DNA of 64,000 bases from Burkholderia sp. Nafp2/4-1b (GCF_003635165.1 NZ_ML058610.1:18817-82816); one strand, 5' to 3'; counted from the stretch's first letter, positions 27,916 through 37,787 are shown. The notes: generated by a model not told the origin, from the sequence alone. Numbers and translations: made by a program.

Positions 27916-28629
27916 TCAATGACGGCCGGCCGCGAGATACGCGAGCCAGTGGCGCTCCGCCCGGCGAAATGCCGCGACGAGTGCGAACGATACCGCAAGA
28001 TAGATCAGCGCGGCGATTCCGAACGACTGGAACGCCATGTAGGTCGCGGAATTGGCGTCGCGCGCGACCTTCAGGATGTCGGGCACGGTCGCCGTGAATG
28101 CGACGGTGGTCGCATGCAGCATCAGGATCACCTCGTTGCTGTACAGCGGCAGCGCGCGGCGCAGCGCCGACGGCAGGATCACGCGGCGGTACATCGTGAA
28201 CGGCGACATCCCGTACGCACGCGCCGCCTCGACCTCGCCGTGCGGGATCGCACGAATCGCACCCGCAAAGATCTCGGTCGTGTACGCGCAGGTGTTCAGC
28301 GCGAACGCGAGAATCGCGCAGTTGAAGCCGCTCCTGAAGAACGCGTCGAGCAGCGAGTGCGACCGCACGAACTCGAGGCTGTACATGCCCGTGTACATCA
28401 GCAGCAACTGCACATAGAGCGGCGTGCCGCGGAACACGTACGTGTAGAACCGCACCGGCATCGACAGCCACTTCTTCTTCGACACGCGCGCGACCGCGAG
28501 CGGCACCGCGCACACGAAGCCGAGCGAAATCGATGCAACGAGCAGCCACAGCGTCACCGCAAGGCCGGAGAGGCGCTGGCCGTCCCAGTAAAGGAACGCC
28601 TTGCCGAATTCCTGGAGGATCTCGATCAT
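27916..28629 (-). CDS. hisM: basic amino-acid ABC transporter permease HisM
   Basis: This 237-residue inner-membrane permease has five or so hydrophobic helices and the family EAA-type loop ([24 protein letters not shown]) that contacts the ATPase. The N-terminus is [20 protein letters not shown]. The start codon overlaps the hisQ stop by 4 bases (ATGA). It pairs with HisQ to form the membrane channel of the arginine/ornithine importer. Confidence 0.93.
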   Translation of the reverse strand: MIEILQEFGKAFLYWDGQRLSGLAVTLWLLVASISLGFVCAVPLAVARVSKKKWLSMPVRFYTYVFRGTPLYVQLLLMYTGMYSLEFVRSHSLLDAFFRSGFNCAILAFALNTCAYTTEIFAGAIRAIPHGEVEAARAYGMSPFTMYRRVILPSALRRALPLYSNEVILMLHATTVAFTATVPDILKVARDANSATYMAFQSFGIAALIYLAVSFALVAAFRRAERHWLAYLAAGRH

Positions 28630-29315
28630 AGTTCTGCGTGCCGCACGCCCGTGGAATAACGCTTCTCGAGCTGGATCAGCACGAGGTTGGAAACGGTCGT
28701 GATCGCGAGATAGATCAGCGCCGCAACGAGGATAAAGAAGAACATGTTGAACGTGCTCTTGCCGGCGTCCTGCGCGGCCTTCACGACGTCCGCGAGGCCG
28801 ATAATCGACACCAGCGCGGTCGCCTTCACGAGCACCTGCCAGTTGTTGCCGATGCCCGGCAGCGCAAAGCGCATCATCTGCGGAAACATGATCCGCACGA
28901 ACACGCGCAGCCCGCTCATCCCGTACGCGCTGCCGGCCTCGAGCTGGCCGCGCGGCACCGACAGGAACGCGCCGCGAAACGTCTCGGTGAAGTACGCGCC
29001 GTAGATGAAGCCGAGCGTCAGCACGCCGGCGACGAACGGATCGATGTCGATCTGATCCCAGCCGACGAGGTCGGTGAACTGGTTCAGCCAGATCTGGATG
29101 CTGTAGAACAACAGCAGCATCAGGACGAGATCGGGCACCGAGCGGATCAGTGTCGTATAACCGGTCGCGATCGCTCGCAGCACCCGGTTGTGCGACAACT
29201 TCGCCACCGCGCCGATCAGCCCCAGCGCCACCGCAGTGGCGAGCGACAGCACCGACAGCTCGATGGTCTGCACGGTGCCGGCCCATAGGACGGGACCAAA
29301 GCCGTAAAGGAACAC
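28626..29315 (-). CDS. hisQ: basic amino-acid ABC transporter permease HisQ
   Basis: This 229-residue permease has the EAA loop [20 protein letters not shown] and partner helices typical of polar amino-acid importers. I place the start at a GTG at 29315, giving [20 protein letters not shown], since GGAG lies 6-7 bases upstream and the length then matches HisQ. A GTG nine codons further upstream (29342) is less likely. It is the first gene of hisQ-hisM-hisP-argR. The promoter must lie in 29316-29490, where I see CGTCGCA twice but no full ArgR site. Confidence 0.9.
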   Translation of the reverse strand: MFLYGFGPVLWAGTVQTIELSVLSLATAVALGLIGAVAKLSHNRVLRAIATGYTTLIRSVPDLVLMLLLFYSIQIWLNQFTDLVGWDQIDIDPFVAGVLTLGFIYGAYFTETFRGAFLSVPRGQLEAGSAYGMSGLRVFVRIMFPQMMRFALPGIGNNWQVLVKATALVSIIGLADVVKAAQDAGKSTFNMFFFILVAALIYLAITTVSNLVLIQLEKRYSTGVRHAEL

Positions 29316-29490
29316 GCGCGTCTCCAGTGTTGATAGGAACACCGGCGCGCATACCTGTCCGGCGCCGGGCTGACGCGGATAGTCGCAAGCGAAATTGATT
29401 GCCTCAAATCACTGCACATCCGGATGCTGCGTCGCAACAATTCGTCGCACCATTTCCGCGCGGGGCCTACACCGCTGTTTCAAAAGGGAA

Positions 29491-29535
29491 AAACCCGCTT
29501 CCTGACAGTCGGATGACAGCCAGCCAAGCGGGTTT
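29491..29535. terminator. bidirectional terminator-like hairpin
   Basis: AAACCCGCTT (29491-29500) pairs with AAGCGGGTTT (29526-29535) around a 25-base loop, with runs of T on both outward sides. It lies after the stop of the minus-strand lipoprotein gene and upstream of hisQ, so it most likely ends the lipoprotein transcript. Confidence 0.55.
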
Positions 29536-29581
29536 TTTGCAATTTTCCGGTCGCTTTTTCGATATAGCGCCGGCGGCGGGT

Positions 29582-30139
29582 TTACCGCCCTTTCAGGATG
29601 TCGGAGCGCGAAGTCGTATAGACAAGCCCGTCCGGGCCGAAATGGACGTTGAAGAACGCGTCGGTGTTCACGCCGTCCTCGAGCCAGCGCCAGCTCCATA
29701 CCGTCTCGGGCTTGAGCGGATACTGCGCGATGTCGCCCGGCTTGCCGAGCAGGCGCCTGACCTCGTCCTCGTTCATCCCGGGGCGCACCTTCCCGAAGTT
29801 CTCCGCGGTCAGCACCTGCGTCGCGCCCGTGTAGTGCCCGCTCGCGTCGAGATCGACGAACCAGGTCTGGTTGCCCATCGGGCCGCGCGGATATTCGAGA
29901 CGCTTCGAGCCGTCGGTGAAGGTGCGCTCGGTCTCGGGCTTGCCCATCGTGCCGCGCACGTCGGCCTCGGTCGACACGCCGACCTTCAGCCCCTTGAGCA
30001 GCAGCGGCGCGGGCTTGATCGCGTTGAAAAAATCCCTGATACGTTGCACGTCGAGATTGCCTTGCTTGTCGTCGCAGCCCGCCAACGCAAGCGCGGCGGC
30101 CAACATCGTCACGGGAAGCAGCCGGAAACGGAAAATCAT
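29582..30139 (-). CDS. lipoprotein with two SmpA/OmlA (BamE-like) domains
   Basis: This is a 185-residue lipoprotein. The start at 30139 gives a signal peptide ending in a lipobox, LALAGC, with the lipidated Cys at residue 22; the longer frame starts at a GTG with no support. Two BamE-like repeats follow: GLKVGVSTEADVRGTMGKP at about 48-66 and FGKVRPGMNEDEVRRLLGKP at about 113-132. Each is followed by an aromatic strand region. BamE/SmpA domains support outer-membrane protein assembly or envelope stability. Having two such repeats suggests a distinct envelope role rather than BamE itself. Confidence 0.8.
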   Translation of the reverse strand: MIFRFRLLPVTMLAAALALAGCDDKQGNLDVQRIRDFFNAIKPAPLLLKGLKVGVSTEADVRGTMGKPETERTFTDGSKRLEYPRGPMGNQTWFVDLDASGHYTGATQVLTAENFGKVRPGMNEDEVRRLLGKPGDIAQYPLKPETVWSWRWLEDGVNTDAFFNVHFGPDGLVYTTSRSDILKGR

Positions 30140-30226
30140 CGGAAGAAATGCGCGTGAAGAAACACGCGGCAAGGATACCCGCGCCACGCCAAAAGCGCGA
30201 GACGGACCGCACGGCCCGTCTCGTGT

Positions 30227-31270
30227 TCAATGCGTCGTTTCGGTGTGGGTCTCGGCGTCGCGGCGCGCCGCCTGCGGGGCACGCGCGACGGCCGGCGCCT
30301 CGCGGATCCGGCGCCGCGTGCGCACGAGTTCGGCAAGTTGCCACGAACCCAGCGCGACGCAGCCGAACAGCACCTCGCGGCCGCGCTTGACGAGCGCGAG
30401 CGACAGCGCCGTGTCGCGATCGACGCCGAACATCTGCGCGAGCAGCACGACGGTCGCCTCCTGCACGCCGAGGCCGCCCGGCACCATGAACGCCGCATGC
30501 CGCACGGCCTGCGTCATCGCCTCGATCGCGATCGCGCCGCCGATCGACACGGGATGGCCGAGCAGCGCGAGCGCCCAATAAATTTCGAGCGCGCCGAGCA
30601 CGTAGCCGGCCAGCTGCCAGAAGAACGCGCTGAACAGCAGCGCCGTGCGCGACATCAGCGCGTCAATGTCGGCATCGAGCCGGCGGCCGTCGACGCCCTG
30701 CAGCAACCGGTGCGAATCGCCGAGCAGGCGCCCCGCGAACCGCTCGATCGCATGGAAGATCCCGCCGCGCCGCATCAGCACGACGCCGAGCACCGGCAAC
30801 GGCAGCGTCAGCAGCAGCGCGAGGCCGATCGTGCCGCCGCCCATGTCGTGCGTGGTCGCGAGCAGCAGCACGAGGCCGAGCGCCGCGAACGCATACTGGA
30901 CGACGATCGTCACCAGCACCTCGACGATCACCGACGCGGTCACGCGGCTCGCGTCGGGCACCTGCCAGCGCGCCATCCGGATCCCGACGAGCTCGCCGCC
31001 GATCCCGACCACGGGCAGCAGCCGGTTCACCGCTTCGCGCACGGTCGCGATCCACCACAGGAACGGCAGCGACGCGCGCCGGTCGAGCAACTGGTGCCAC
31101 GCATAGGCATCGAGCAGCAGCGGCAGCGCGTGGAACGGCACGAGCCACAGCAGCGCGAAGCCGGCGCGCGCGAGCATCTGCGACACGTCTCCGATCCCTT
31201 CATGCAGCCCCAGCACGAGCAGGATCCCGATGCCGATCGGCCAGCCGAGCCATTTGATCCACTTGGTCAT
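30227..31270 (-). CDS. hpnL: hopanoid-associated flippase-like membrane protein HpnL
   Basis: This is a 347-residue integral membrane protein of the lysylphosphatidylglycerol-synthetase/UPF0104 superfamily, with about eight hydrophobic helices. The conserved motif FMVPGGLGVQEATVVLLA occurs near residue 270. In hopanoid clusters this family is named HpnL and is thought to help move or place glycosylated hopanoids. The start at 31270 (MTKWIKWLGWP) overlaps the hpnK stop by 4 bases (ATGA). Its position at the end of hpnI-J-K-L supports the name. Confidence 0.88.
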   Translation of the reverse strand: MTKWIKWLGWPIGIGILLVLGLHEGIGDVSQMLARAGFALLWLVPFHALPLLLDAYAWHQLLDRRASLPFLWWIATVREAVNRLLPVVGIGGELVGIRMARWQVPDASRVTASVIVEVLVTIVVQYAFAALGLVLLLATTHDMGGGTIGLALLLTLPLPVLGVVLMRRGGIFHAIERFAGRLLGDSHRLLQGVDGRRLDADIDALMSRTALLFSAFFWQLAGYVLGALEIYWALALLGHPVSIGGAIAIEAMTQAVRHAAFMVPGGLGVQEATVVLLAQMFGVDRDTALSLALVKRGREVLFGCVALGSWQLAELVRTRRRIREAPAVARAPQAARRDAETHTETTH

Positions 31271-32151
31271 GACGGCTGCGCCCCCGCCTCGGGCGACGCG
31301 CGCATGCCGCGCGGCGTCGCGCGCTGGCCGAACACGTCCGCGAAGCCGCCGGTCGCGACACCGGCCGCCTTCAGCGCGGCCGCGACGCGCGGCGACAGCA
31401 GCGCGTCGAGTTCGTCCACCGGACGGTAAGCGGCCATCGTCGGCGTGATCGGCCCGTCGCCGGCTTCGGCCGGGTGACAGTAGATCTCGCCGACCCCGGC
31501 CGGCAGTGCCGCGAGCGCGTCGAGCAGCACGCGCTCGTCCATCGCACCCGTGTGCTCGATCCCGACCACGTAATCGTTGTGCGCGAGCCCCGCGCGATCG
31601 AGCCGCGCGCGCACCAGCGCGATCCACGGCTTCAGCAGCGCGGGCGCGTTCGTTTCGTACGGCAGCCGCACCGCGCGCAGCCCGTAATCGCGACCGATCT
31701 CGATGATCATCGACAGCACGGTCGGATGGAGGTGGAAATGCTTGTGCGCGTTCACGTGGTCGAGCGGCAGGCCGCTCGCCGCGAACGCGTCGAACTGCGC
31801 GCGGATCTCGCGACGCAGCTGTGCACGCACGTGCGGCAGGAAGAAGAAGCGGCAGCCGTCCTTCGCCATCGCGTCGCCGAAGCGCCCGTCGGGGCCGACG
31901 AGCGCGGGAATCTCACGCGCAGGCAGCGTGGCCGGGCCGTCCGCGAGCACCAGATGCAGGCCGACCGCGAGCGACGGCAGGCGCCGCGCGCGTTCGATCG
32001 CATCCTGCGCGGCGGGCGCACCGACCATCAGGCTGGCGGCGTTCAGCACGCCGTCGCGATGCGCGCGCTCGACCGCCGCGTTGACGCGCGGGTGCAGCCC
32101 GAAGTCGTCCGCGGTGAAGATCAGCGCCCGCGCCGCCCGCTGCGTCGTCAC
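31267..32151 (-). CDS. hpnK: hopanoid biosynthesis deacetylase-like protein HpnK
   Basis: This 294-residue protein belongs to the YdjC/ChbG carbohydrate deacetylase family. Metal-binding residues are visible in IFTADDFGLHPRVN and in HVNAHKHFHLHP. HpnK deacetylates the sugar added by HpnI, a step towards bacteriohopanetetrol cyclitol ether. The start is GTG at 32151, three bases after the hpnJ stop. It lies between hpnJ and hpnL. Confidence 0.9.
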   Translation of the reverse strand: MTTQRAARALIFTADDFGLHPRVNAAVERAHRDGVLNAASLMVGAPAAQDAIERARRLPSLAVGLHLVLADGPATLPAREIPALVGPDGRFGDAMAKDGCRFFFLPHVRAQLRREIRAQFDAFAASGLPLDHVNAHKHFHLHPTVLSMIIEIGRDYGLRAVRLPYETNAPALLKPWIALVRARLDRAGLAHNDYVVGIEHTGAMDERVLLDALAALPAGVGEIYCHPAEAGDGPITPTMAAYRPVDELDALLSPRVAAALKAAGVATGGFADVFGQRATPRGMRASPEAGAQPS

Positions 32152-32154
32152 GAA

Positions 32155-33576
32155 TCAGGCCTCGTGCGCGCGCAGGAAGCGGAAGAACTCCACGCCTTCG
32201 CGCAGACGGCGCTTCATCATGTCCCAGCTCGTCAGCATCTCGCGGACGATTTCCCAGATCTTCGACGGGCGGAAGTAGAACTGGCGGTAGAACTGCTCGA
32301 GATGGTGATAGATCTCGTCGCGCGACAGGTGCGCATAGCCGATCGCCGCGAGCTGCACGCCTTCCTTGCTGACCAGGTTGATGGTCTTGTTCTCTTCCAT
32401 CCAGCCGTTCTCGACGGCCTGCTTGTAGAGCGTCGTGCCCGGATACGGCGCGGCGAGCGACACCTGGATCGTGTGCGGATTGATTTCCTTCGCGTACTCG
32501 ATCGTCTTCTTGATGGTGTCCTGCGTCTCGCCCGGCAGGCCGAGGATGAAGGTGCCGTGGATCTTGATGCCGAGCTTCTTGCAGTCCGCGCTGAAGCGGC
32601 GCGCGAAATCGGTGCGCACGCCCTTCTTGATGTTCACGAGGATCTGGTCGTCGCCGGATTCGAATCCGACCAGCAGCAGGCGCAGGCCGTTTTCCTTCAT
32701 GACCTTCAGCGTCTTGTACGGCACGTTCGCCTTCGCGTTGCACGACCACGTCATGCCGAGCTTGCCGAGGCCGATCGCGATGGCTTCGGCGCGCGGCAGG
32801 TCGTCGGTGAAGGTGTCGTCGTCGAACATCAGTTCCTTCACTTCCGGCATGTTGTCGCGGATCCACTTCGCTTCCGCGAGCACGTTCTCGACCGAGCGCG
32901 TGCGGTAGCGGTGGCCGCTGACCGTCTGCGGCCACAGGCAGAACGTGCAGCGCGACTTGCAGCCGCGGCCCGTGTAGATCGATACGTACGGATAGTTCAG
33001 GTAGCCGATGAAGTAGTTGTCGATCTTCAGGTCGCGCTTGTAGACGGGCGCGACGAACGGCAGCTCGTCCATGTTCTCGAGGATCGGACGCGCTTCGTTG
33101 TGCTCGATCGAGCCGTCCTTCGCGCGCCAGCTCAAGCCCTTGATCTCCGGGAACGGCTTGCCTTCGGCGATTTCCTTGCAGGTGTAGTCGAATTCCTCGC
33201 GGCACACGAAGTCGATCGCGTCGCTCGCCGTCAGCGAGTTGTGCGGATCGACCATCACCTTCGCGCCGACCATGCCGACCAGCATCGACGGCTTCATCTT
33301 CTTCAGGTCCTGCGCGAACATCGCGTCGGTCGGGAACGACGGCGTGCTCGTGTGGATGATCACGAGGTCGTAGTCGTTGGCGATCTTCAGCGTCTCTTCG
33401 ACCGACAGGCCGTCGGCCGGCGCGTCGACGACACGGCTGCCCGGCACGAGCGCGGCCGGCTGCGCGAGCCACGTCGGATACCAGAAGGAACGGATTTCGC
33501 GCTTCGCCTGGTAGCGCGAACCGGCTCCGCCGTCGAAGCCGTCATACGAAGGGGCCTGCAAGAACAGCGTTTTCAT
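32155..33576 (-). CDS. hpnJ: hopanoid biosynthesis radical SAM protein HpnJ
   Basis: This 473-residue enzyme has an N-terminal B12-binding-like region and a radical SAM core. The iron-sulfur motif is CX3CX2C in GRGCKSRCTFC (about residues 198-208). HpnJ is thought to rearrange the sugar to a cyclitol in bacteriohopane polyol synthesis. The start at 33576 (MKTLFLQAPSYDGF) has GGAGC about 7 bases upstream; seven more codons are open but weakly supported. It precedes hpnK by 3 bases and follows hpnI after 193 bases. Confidence 0.92.
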   Translation of the reverse strand: MKTLFLQAPSYDGFDGGAGSRYQAKREIRSFWYPTWLAQPAALVPGSRVVDAPADGLSVEETLKIANDYDLVIIHTSTPSFPTDAMFAQDLKKMKPSMLVGMVGAKVMVDPHNSLTASDAIDFVCREEFDYTCKEIAEGKPFPEIKGLSWRAKDGSIEHNEARPILENMDELPFVAPVYKRDLKIDNYFIGYLNYPYVSIYTGRGCKSRCTFCLWPQTVSGHRYRTRSVENVLAEAKWIRDNMPEVKELMFDDDTFTDDLPRAEAIAIGLGKLGMTWSCNAKANVPYKTLKVMKENGLRLLLVGFESGDDQILVNIKKGVRTDFARRFSADCKKLGIKIHGTFILGLPGETQDTIKKTIEYAKEINPHTIQVSLAAPYPGTTLYKQAVENGWMEENKTINLVSKEGVQLAAIGYAHLSRDEIYHHLEQFYRQFYFRPSKIWEIVREMLTSWDMMKRRLREGVEFFRFLRAHEA

Positions 33577-33769
33577 GAATGCTCCGGTAGCCTGCATAGT
33601 TCGATTCGTTTCAACGATTCAGTCAATCAACCGCGGGCCGCCCTGCCGGCGCCCGCCTCTTTGTCATGTCGCGTCGCGCGGCGGGGCCGCGCGGCGCGTC
33701 TCGGCCCGCGGGCCGGATTCGATCGGGAACGAGCTCATGGCCGGCTGGTTCCCCGTTGCCGAACGGGCG

Positions 33770-34945
33770 TCAGCGGCCGTCCGCGCCTTCCGCGATCACC
33801 GTCGCGCGTTCGGCGCCGACGACCGTCATCCGCGCGCCGCGCCACACCACCTGCGTGCCGAACGCGGCCGCGAGCCATTCGAGCGCGAGCAGCGTGTCGC
33901 GCACCGCGACGAGCGGCAAATCGCGCCAGAACGCACGCCAGCCGTCCTCGCCGCGCGCATGCAGCACCAGCCGCCCGAACGTGCCCACGACGGCCGCACC
34001 GCCCGCCAGCGTGCCGGCGAACGTGCCGTCCAGACGCAGCGCGAGTGCCGCGCCGATCGCCAGCCACGGCGCGGTGAACGTGATGAACAGGAACGCGAAG
34101 CCGGACGGGCTCAGCGAACGGATCGTGCGCAGCCAGCGCGTCTCGCGGTGCCACAGCGGCCCGAACGACGGCTCGATCACGTCGGTCGCGACCTCGATTT
34201 CGGACAGCACGGTGCGCCGGCCGAGGCGGCGTGGCAGCTCGGAGAGCCAGAAATCGTCGGCCAGTTCGTCCTTCAGCGCGGGAAAGCCGCCGATCCGGTC
34301 GAGCGTGTCGCGCGTAACCGCGAGCGTCGCGCCGAAGCCGAAGCGGCTCGAGCCGCCGAGGTGCGCGATCCGCACCGACGGCGCGAACCACGCGTCGACG
34401 AACTGCGCGCCGATCCGCGTCCAGAACCCGCCGACGCTGCGCGCATGATACAGGCACGTGACGACCCCGACCGACGCGTCGGCGAGCGGCGCCGTCACGC
34501 GCTCCAGATAGTCCGGCTTCACCGCGATGTCGCTGTCGGCGATCACGATGCGGTCGTACTTCGCGCGTTCGGCGAGATTGATCAGGTTGCTGACCTTCAG
34601 GTTCTTGCCGTGCACGCGCGCGTCGATCACGAGCGTGATGTCGCATTCCGGATAGTCGGCGCGCAGGCGCTCGACGACGGCGATCGCCGGATCGGCCGCC
34701 GACGCGACGCCGAACAGCACTTCATGGCGCGGATGGCGCTGCTCGCAGAAGGTCGCGAGGTTCTCGTACAGGTGCGGCTCCGCGCCGCACAGCGGCTTCA
34801 GCACGCTGACCGGCTCGAAGCCGTCGCGCGCGGCGGTGCGCGGCGTGCGCGGGCGCGGCGCGAACGCGGCGACGAGCGCATAGCCGGCCGCGGCCAGCGC
34901 AAACACGATCAGGAGCCAGTCGAGCAGTGTGACGGTCGGCGTCAT
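33770..34945 (-). CDS. hpnI: hopanoid biosynthesis glycosyltransferase HpnI
   Basis: This is a 391-residue family 2 glycosyltransferase with an N-terminal membrane helix (about 7-28) and hydrophobic C-terminal segments. The nucleotide-sugar region includes PVSVLKPLCGAEP, and the acidic motif is DRIVIADSDIAV. HpnI adds N-acetylglucosamine to bacteriohopanetetrol in the pathway to the cyclitol ether. It starts hpnI-J-K-L on the minus strand, though 193 bases separate it from hpnJ, so a separate promoter is possible. The squalene-hopene cyclase genes are not in this window. Confidence 0.9.
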   Translation of the reverse strand: MTPTVTLLDWLLIVFALAAAGYALVAAFAPRPRTPRTAARDGFEPVSVLKPLCGAEPHLYENLATFCEQRHPRHEVLFGVASAADPAIAVVERLRADYPECDITLVIDARVHGKNLKVSNLINLAERAKYDRIVIADSDIAVKPDYLERVTAPLADASVGVVTCLYHARSVGGFWTRIGAQFVDAWFAPSVRIAHLGGSSRFGFGATLAVTRDTLDRIGGFPALKDELADDFWLSELPRRLGRRTVLSEIEVATDVIEPSFGPLWHRETRWLRTIRSLSPSGFAFLFITFTAPWLAIGAALALRLDGTFAGTLAGGAAVVGTFGRLVLHARGEDGWRAFWRDLPLVAVRDTLLALEWLAAAFGTQVVWRGARMTVVGAERATVIAEGADGR

Positions 34946-35586
34946 GCGCGACGCTCCCCGGCCACCCGGGCGTCATGCCGATCGAGCGAACCTGGTTGAA
35001 CGTGATGGGAAATTCCGACAGCAACGAACGCGGGCACGACCCGACTCCTTGTTCCAGCAGCGTCTGTGTAATGGGAGAGGCACGGCCCATTCTCGCAAGC
35101 GGCCATGTCCGGCTTCGCGTGGCACATCCTCACGCGCGGCCCTGGCGGGATACGGGAAGACTCGAATGGCTACCATCGGCACAACATGGGCAGGCGCCGA
35201 ATTTTAGCAGTCTGCGCCACCTCGCGCTCAGCACTTGGTGGAAACGGACTGATGCGATTTCGGCAAAGCTGTGCGGCCGGGGAACCATTCTGGTGCAACG
35301 ACGTTCACGCTAGCGTAAGCGGTTTGCAGGCGTATTGCAGTCTTGTAAATCAAACGTTTCGTGGAAATTTGTACATCGATGCGGGGACGCGTGCAATCGC
35401 CGTAAAGAACGGTAATTATTCGGCGATTAGCTCGATTTTTGCAACGATCGACGTGTGCTGCCTTGCATCCCTGTAAGGCGCATGGGTATCCGCGCGGCGC
35501 CAGCGCGTTCCGGAACCCTTTGGCAAAATCGTCGGCATCTGTTGCGCATGCGCATCACCGCGCCCCTCCCTTTCGAAGGCCATCCG
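34946..35586. other. intergenic region without a recognisable gene
   Basis: About 640 bases lie between the divergent hpnI and the flavin monooxygenase gene. Small open frames occur, but they have no family resemblance or ribosome site. The stretch at 35290-35450 is more AT-rich than its surroundings and probably carries the promoters. I see no RNA gene or clear operator. Confidence 0.5.
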
Positions 35587-36585
35587 ATGATTCCGTTTTC
35601 CGTACTCGACCTCGCCCCCATTCCCGCCGGCGCCGACGCCGCGCAGGCGTTCCGCAATACCGTCGATCTCGCGCAGCATGCGGAGCGCCTCGGTTTTCGC
35701 CGCTACTGGCTCGCCGAGCACCACAACATGCCGGGCATCGCGAGCGCGGCGACCGCCGTCGTGATCGGCCATGTCGCGGGCGCGACGAAGACGATCCGCG
35801 TCGGCTCGGGCGGGATCATGCTGCCGAACCACGCGCCGCTCGTGATCGCCGAACAGTTCGGCACGCTCGCGTCGCTGTATCCGGGGCGCATCGACCTCGG
35901 GCTCGGCCGCGCGCCCGGCACCGACCAGACCACGTCGCGCGCGCTGCGCCGCGACCTGATCGGCAGCGCCGACTCGTTTCCGGACGACGTCGCCGAGCTG
36001 CAGCGCTACTTCGCGGAACCGGTGCCCGGCCAGCGCGTGCGCGCGGTGCCCGGCGCGGGGCTGGACGTGCCCGTGTGGCTGCTCGGTTCGAGCCTCTTCA
36101 GCGCGCAGCTTGCCGCGATGCTCGGGTTGCCGTTCGCGTTCGCGTCGCACTTCGCGCCGGACTACCTGATGCGCGCGCTCGAGATCTACCGCGCGCAGTA
36201 CCGCCCGTCGGCCGCGTGGCCGAAGCCGCATGCGATGGTCGGCGTCAACGTGTTCGCGGCCGACACCGACGACGAGGCGCGGCGACTCTTCACGTCGCTG
36301 CAGCAACAGTTCATCAACCTGCGCCGCGGCACGCCGGGCAAGCTGCCGCCGCCCGTCGACGCGCTCGAGGCGAGCGAGTTCGAACTCGCGAACGTCGCGC
36401 ACGCGCTGTCGTTCGCGGCCGTCGGCTCGCGCGACACGGTGCGCGACAAGCTGCGCGACCGGATCGCGCAAACGGGCGCGGACGAGGTCATCATCACCGC
36501 GCAGATCTACGATCACGCGGCGCGCGTACGCTCGTTCGAGCTGGCCGCGCAGATTCGCGACGACCTCGCGAACGAAACCCGCTGA
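35587..36585 (+). CDS. LLM-class flavin-dependent oxidoreductase (luciferase-like monooxygenase)
   Basis: This is a 332-residue TIM-barrel oxidoreductase using FMNH2 or F420. Family motifs are [15 protein letters not shown] (near residue 40), [21 protein letters not shown] and [14 protein letters not shown]. The start at 35587 ([12 protein letters not shown]) has GAAGG 8 bases upstream. This subgroup (MsnO8-like) is common and its substrate is generally unknown. It stands alone and ends 45 bases before the convergent hydrolase. Confidence 0.9.
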   Translation: MIPFSVLDLAPIPAGADAAQAFRNTVDLAQHAERLGFRRYWLAEHHNMPGIASAATAVVIGHVAGATKTIRVGSGGIMLPNHAPLVIAEQFGTLASLYPGRIDLGLGRAPGTDQTTSRALRRDLIGSADSFPDDVAELQRYFAEPVPGQRVRAVPGAGLDVPVWLLGSSLFSAQLAAMLGLPFAFASHFAPDYLMRALEIYRAQYRPSAAWPKPHAMVGVNVFAADTDDEARRLFTSLQQQFINLRRGTPGKLPPPVDALEASEFELANVAHALSFAAVGSRDTVRDKLRDRIAQTGADEVIITAQIYDHAARVRSFELAAQIRDDLANETR

Positions 36586-36630
36586 GCAAACGCGCGTGCG
36601 CGCGCCGGCGCGCGCACGTCCGCCGCTGCG

Positions 36631-37692
36631 TCACTGCGGGTGCACCGCACCCAGCCCGTCGAGCAGCGCCTTGTGGAACGCGTCGGGATCCTGGATCTGC
36701 GGCGCGTGGCCGAGCGCCGGGAACTCGACGAGCTGCGCACCGGGGATTGCCGCCTGCGTGCGCTTCGCGAGTTCCGGATAACGGCCGAGCTTCGCGTGCA
36801 CGTCGGGCGGCGCGATGTCCTTGCCGATCGCGGTCGTGTCCTTGTCGCCGATCAGGAGCAGCGTCGGCACGCGGATTGCGCCGAGTTCGTAGACCACCGG
36901 CTGCGTGAGGATCATGTCGTAGATCAGCGCCGAGTTCCACGCGACCGCGTCGCGGCCCGGGCCGCGATACATGCCGGCCAGCATCTGTACCCACCGCTCG
37001 TACGATGGCGCCCACTTGCCCGCGTAGTAGGTCGCCTGCTCGTAGCGGCGGATTCCGTCCGCGGTGGTCTTCAGCTCGCGCGCATACCAGTGGTCGACCG
37101 ACAGCGGCGGCACGCCGAGCGCTTTCCAGTCTTCAAGGCCGATCGGGTTCACCAGCACGAGCTGGTCGGTCGCCTTCGGGTACATCAGCGCGTAGCGCAT
37201 CGCGAGCATCCCGCCCGTCGAATGGCCGACGATCGTCGCCGCTTTCACGCCGATCGACTCGAGCAGCGCATGCGTGTTGCGCGCGAGCTGCTGGAAGCTG
37301 TACTGGTAGCGCTCGGGCTTCGACGACTTGCAGAAACCGATCTGGTCCGGCGCGACCACGCGATAGCCGGCGCGGCTCAGCACGCCGATCGTGTCTTCCC
37401 AGGTCGCCGCGCAAAAGTTCTTCCCGTGCAGCAGCACGACGGTGCGGCCGTTCGGGTGCACGGGCTGCACGTCCATGTACGTCATCTCGAGGGTTTCGCG
37501 CTGCGACACGAACGCGTAGCGGTGCACCGGCTCCGGATAGTCGAAGCCTTCCAGGCGCGGGCCGTATGCGGGCCCGTCGTTGCCGGCCGGCGCCGGGGCC
37601 GCGGCCACGACGGAGGTCGCGCATGCAACGGCGACGCCTGCGCCGAGCATGGCGACGCGCACGAGGGACAACATCTTGCAAATCGAAGGCAT
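36631..37692 (-). CDS. secreted alpha/beta hydrolase
   Basis: This is a 353-residue hydrolase with an N-terminal signal peptide (hydrophobic segment about 8-30). The alpha/beta core has the oxyanion loop VVLLHGKNFCAATWEDT, nucleophile elbow IVGHSTGGMLAM, an acid in LLIGDKDTTAIG, and catalytic His in FPALGHAPQIQDP. The start at 37692 is the first ATG; a later ATG at 37674 would also leave a signal peptide. Substrate is unknown; relatives are esterases, epoxide hydrolases or haloperoxidases. The upstream region holds a 15-bp tandem repeat. Confidence 0.85.
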   Translation of the reverse strand: MPSICKMLSLVRVAMLGAGVAVACATSVVAAAPAPAGNDGPAYGPRLEGFDYPEPVHRYAFVSQRETLEMTYMDVQPVHPNGRTVVLLHGKNFCAATWEDTIGVLSRAGYRVVAPDQIGFCKSSKPERYQYSFQQLARNTHALLESIGVKAATIVGHSTGGMLAMRYALMYPKATDQLVLVNPIGLEDWKALGVPPLSVDHWYARELKTTADGIRRYEQATYYAGKWAPSYERWVQMLAGMYRGPGRDAVAWNSALIYDMILTQPVVYELGAIRVPTLLLIGDKDTTAIGKDIAPPDVHAKLGRYPELAKRTQAAIPGAQLVEFPALGHAPQIQDPDAFHKALLDGLGAVHPQ

Positions 37693-37727
37693 GGCGATCA
37701 CGGTAATGGGAGAAGCACGCTGGCAGT

Positions 37728-37787
37728 CGGCATACGGGCAGCCGGCGTACGGGCAGCCGGCGTACGGGCTCCCGGCATACGGGCTCC
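37728..37787. repeat. four tandem 15-bp repeats
   Basis: Four copies of a 15-bp unit, CGGCRTACGGGCWSC, lie in the gap between the divergent hydrolase and pdxY. Copies differ at one to three positions. The repeat is close to the hydrolase start (37692) and may change its promoter if copy number varies. No function is shown. Confidence 0.75.

Noticed and set aside
34946..35586. A possible 123-codon gene at 35105-35476
   Set aside because: No ribosome site, no recognisable motif and composition unlike neighbouring genes. It is treated as intergenic.
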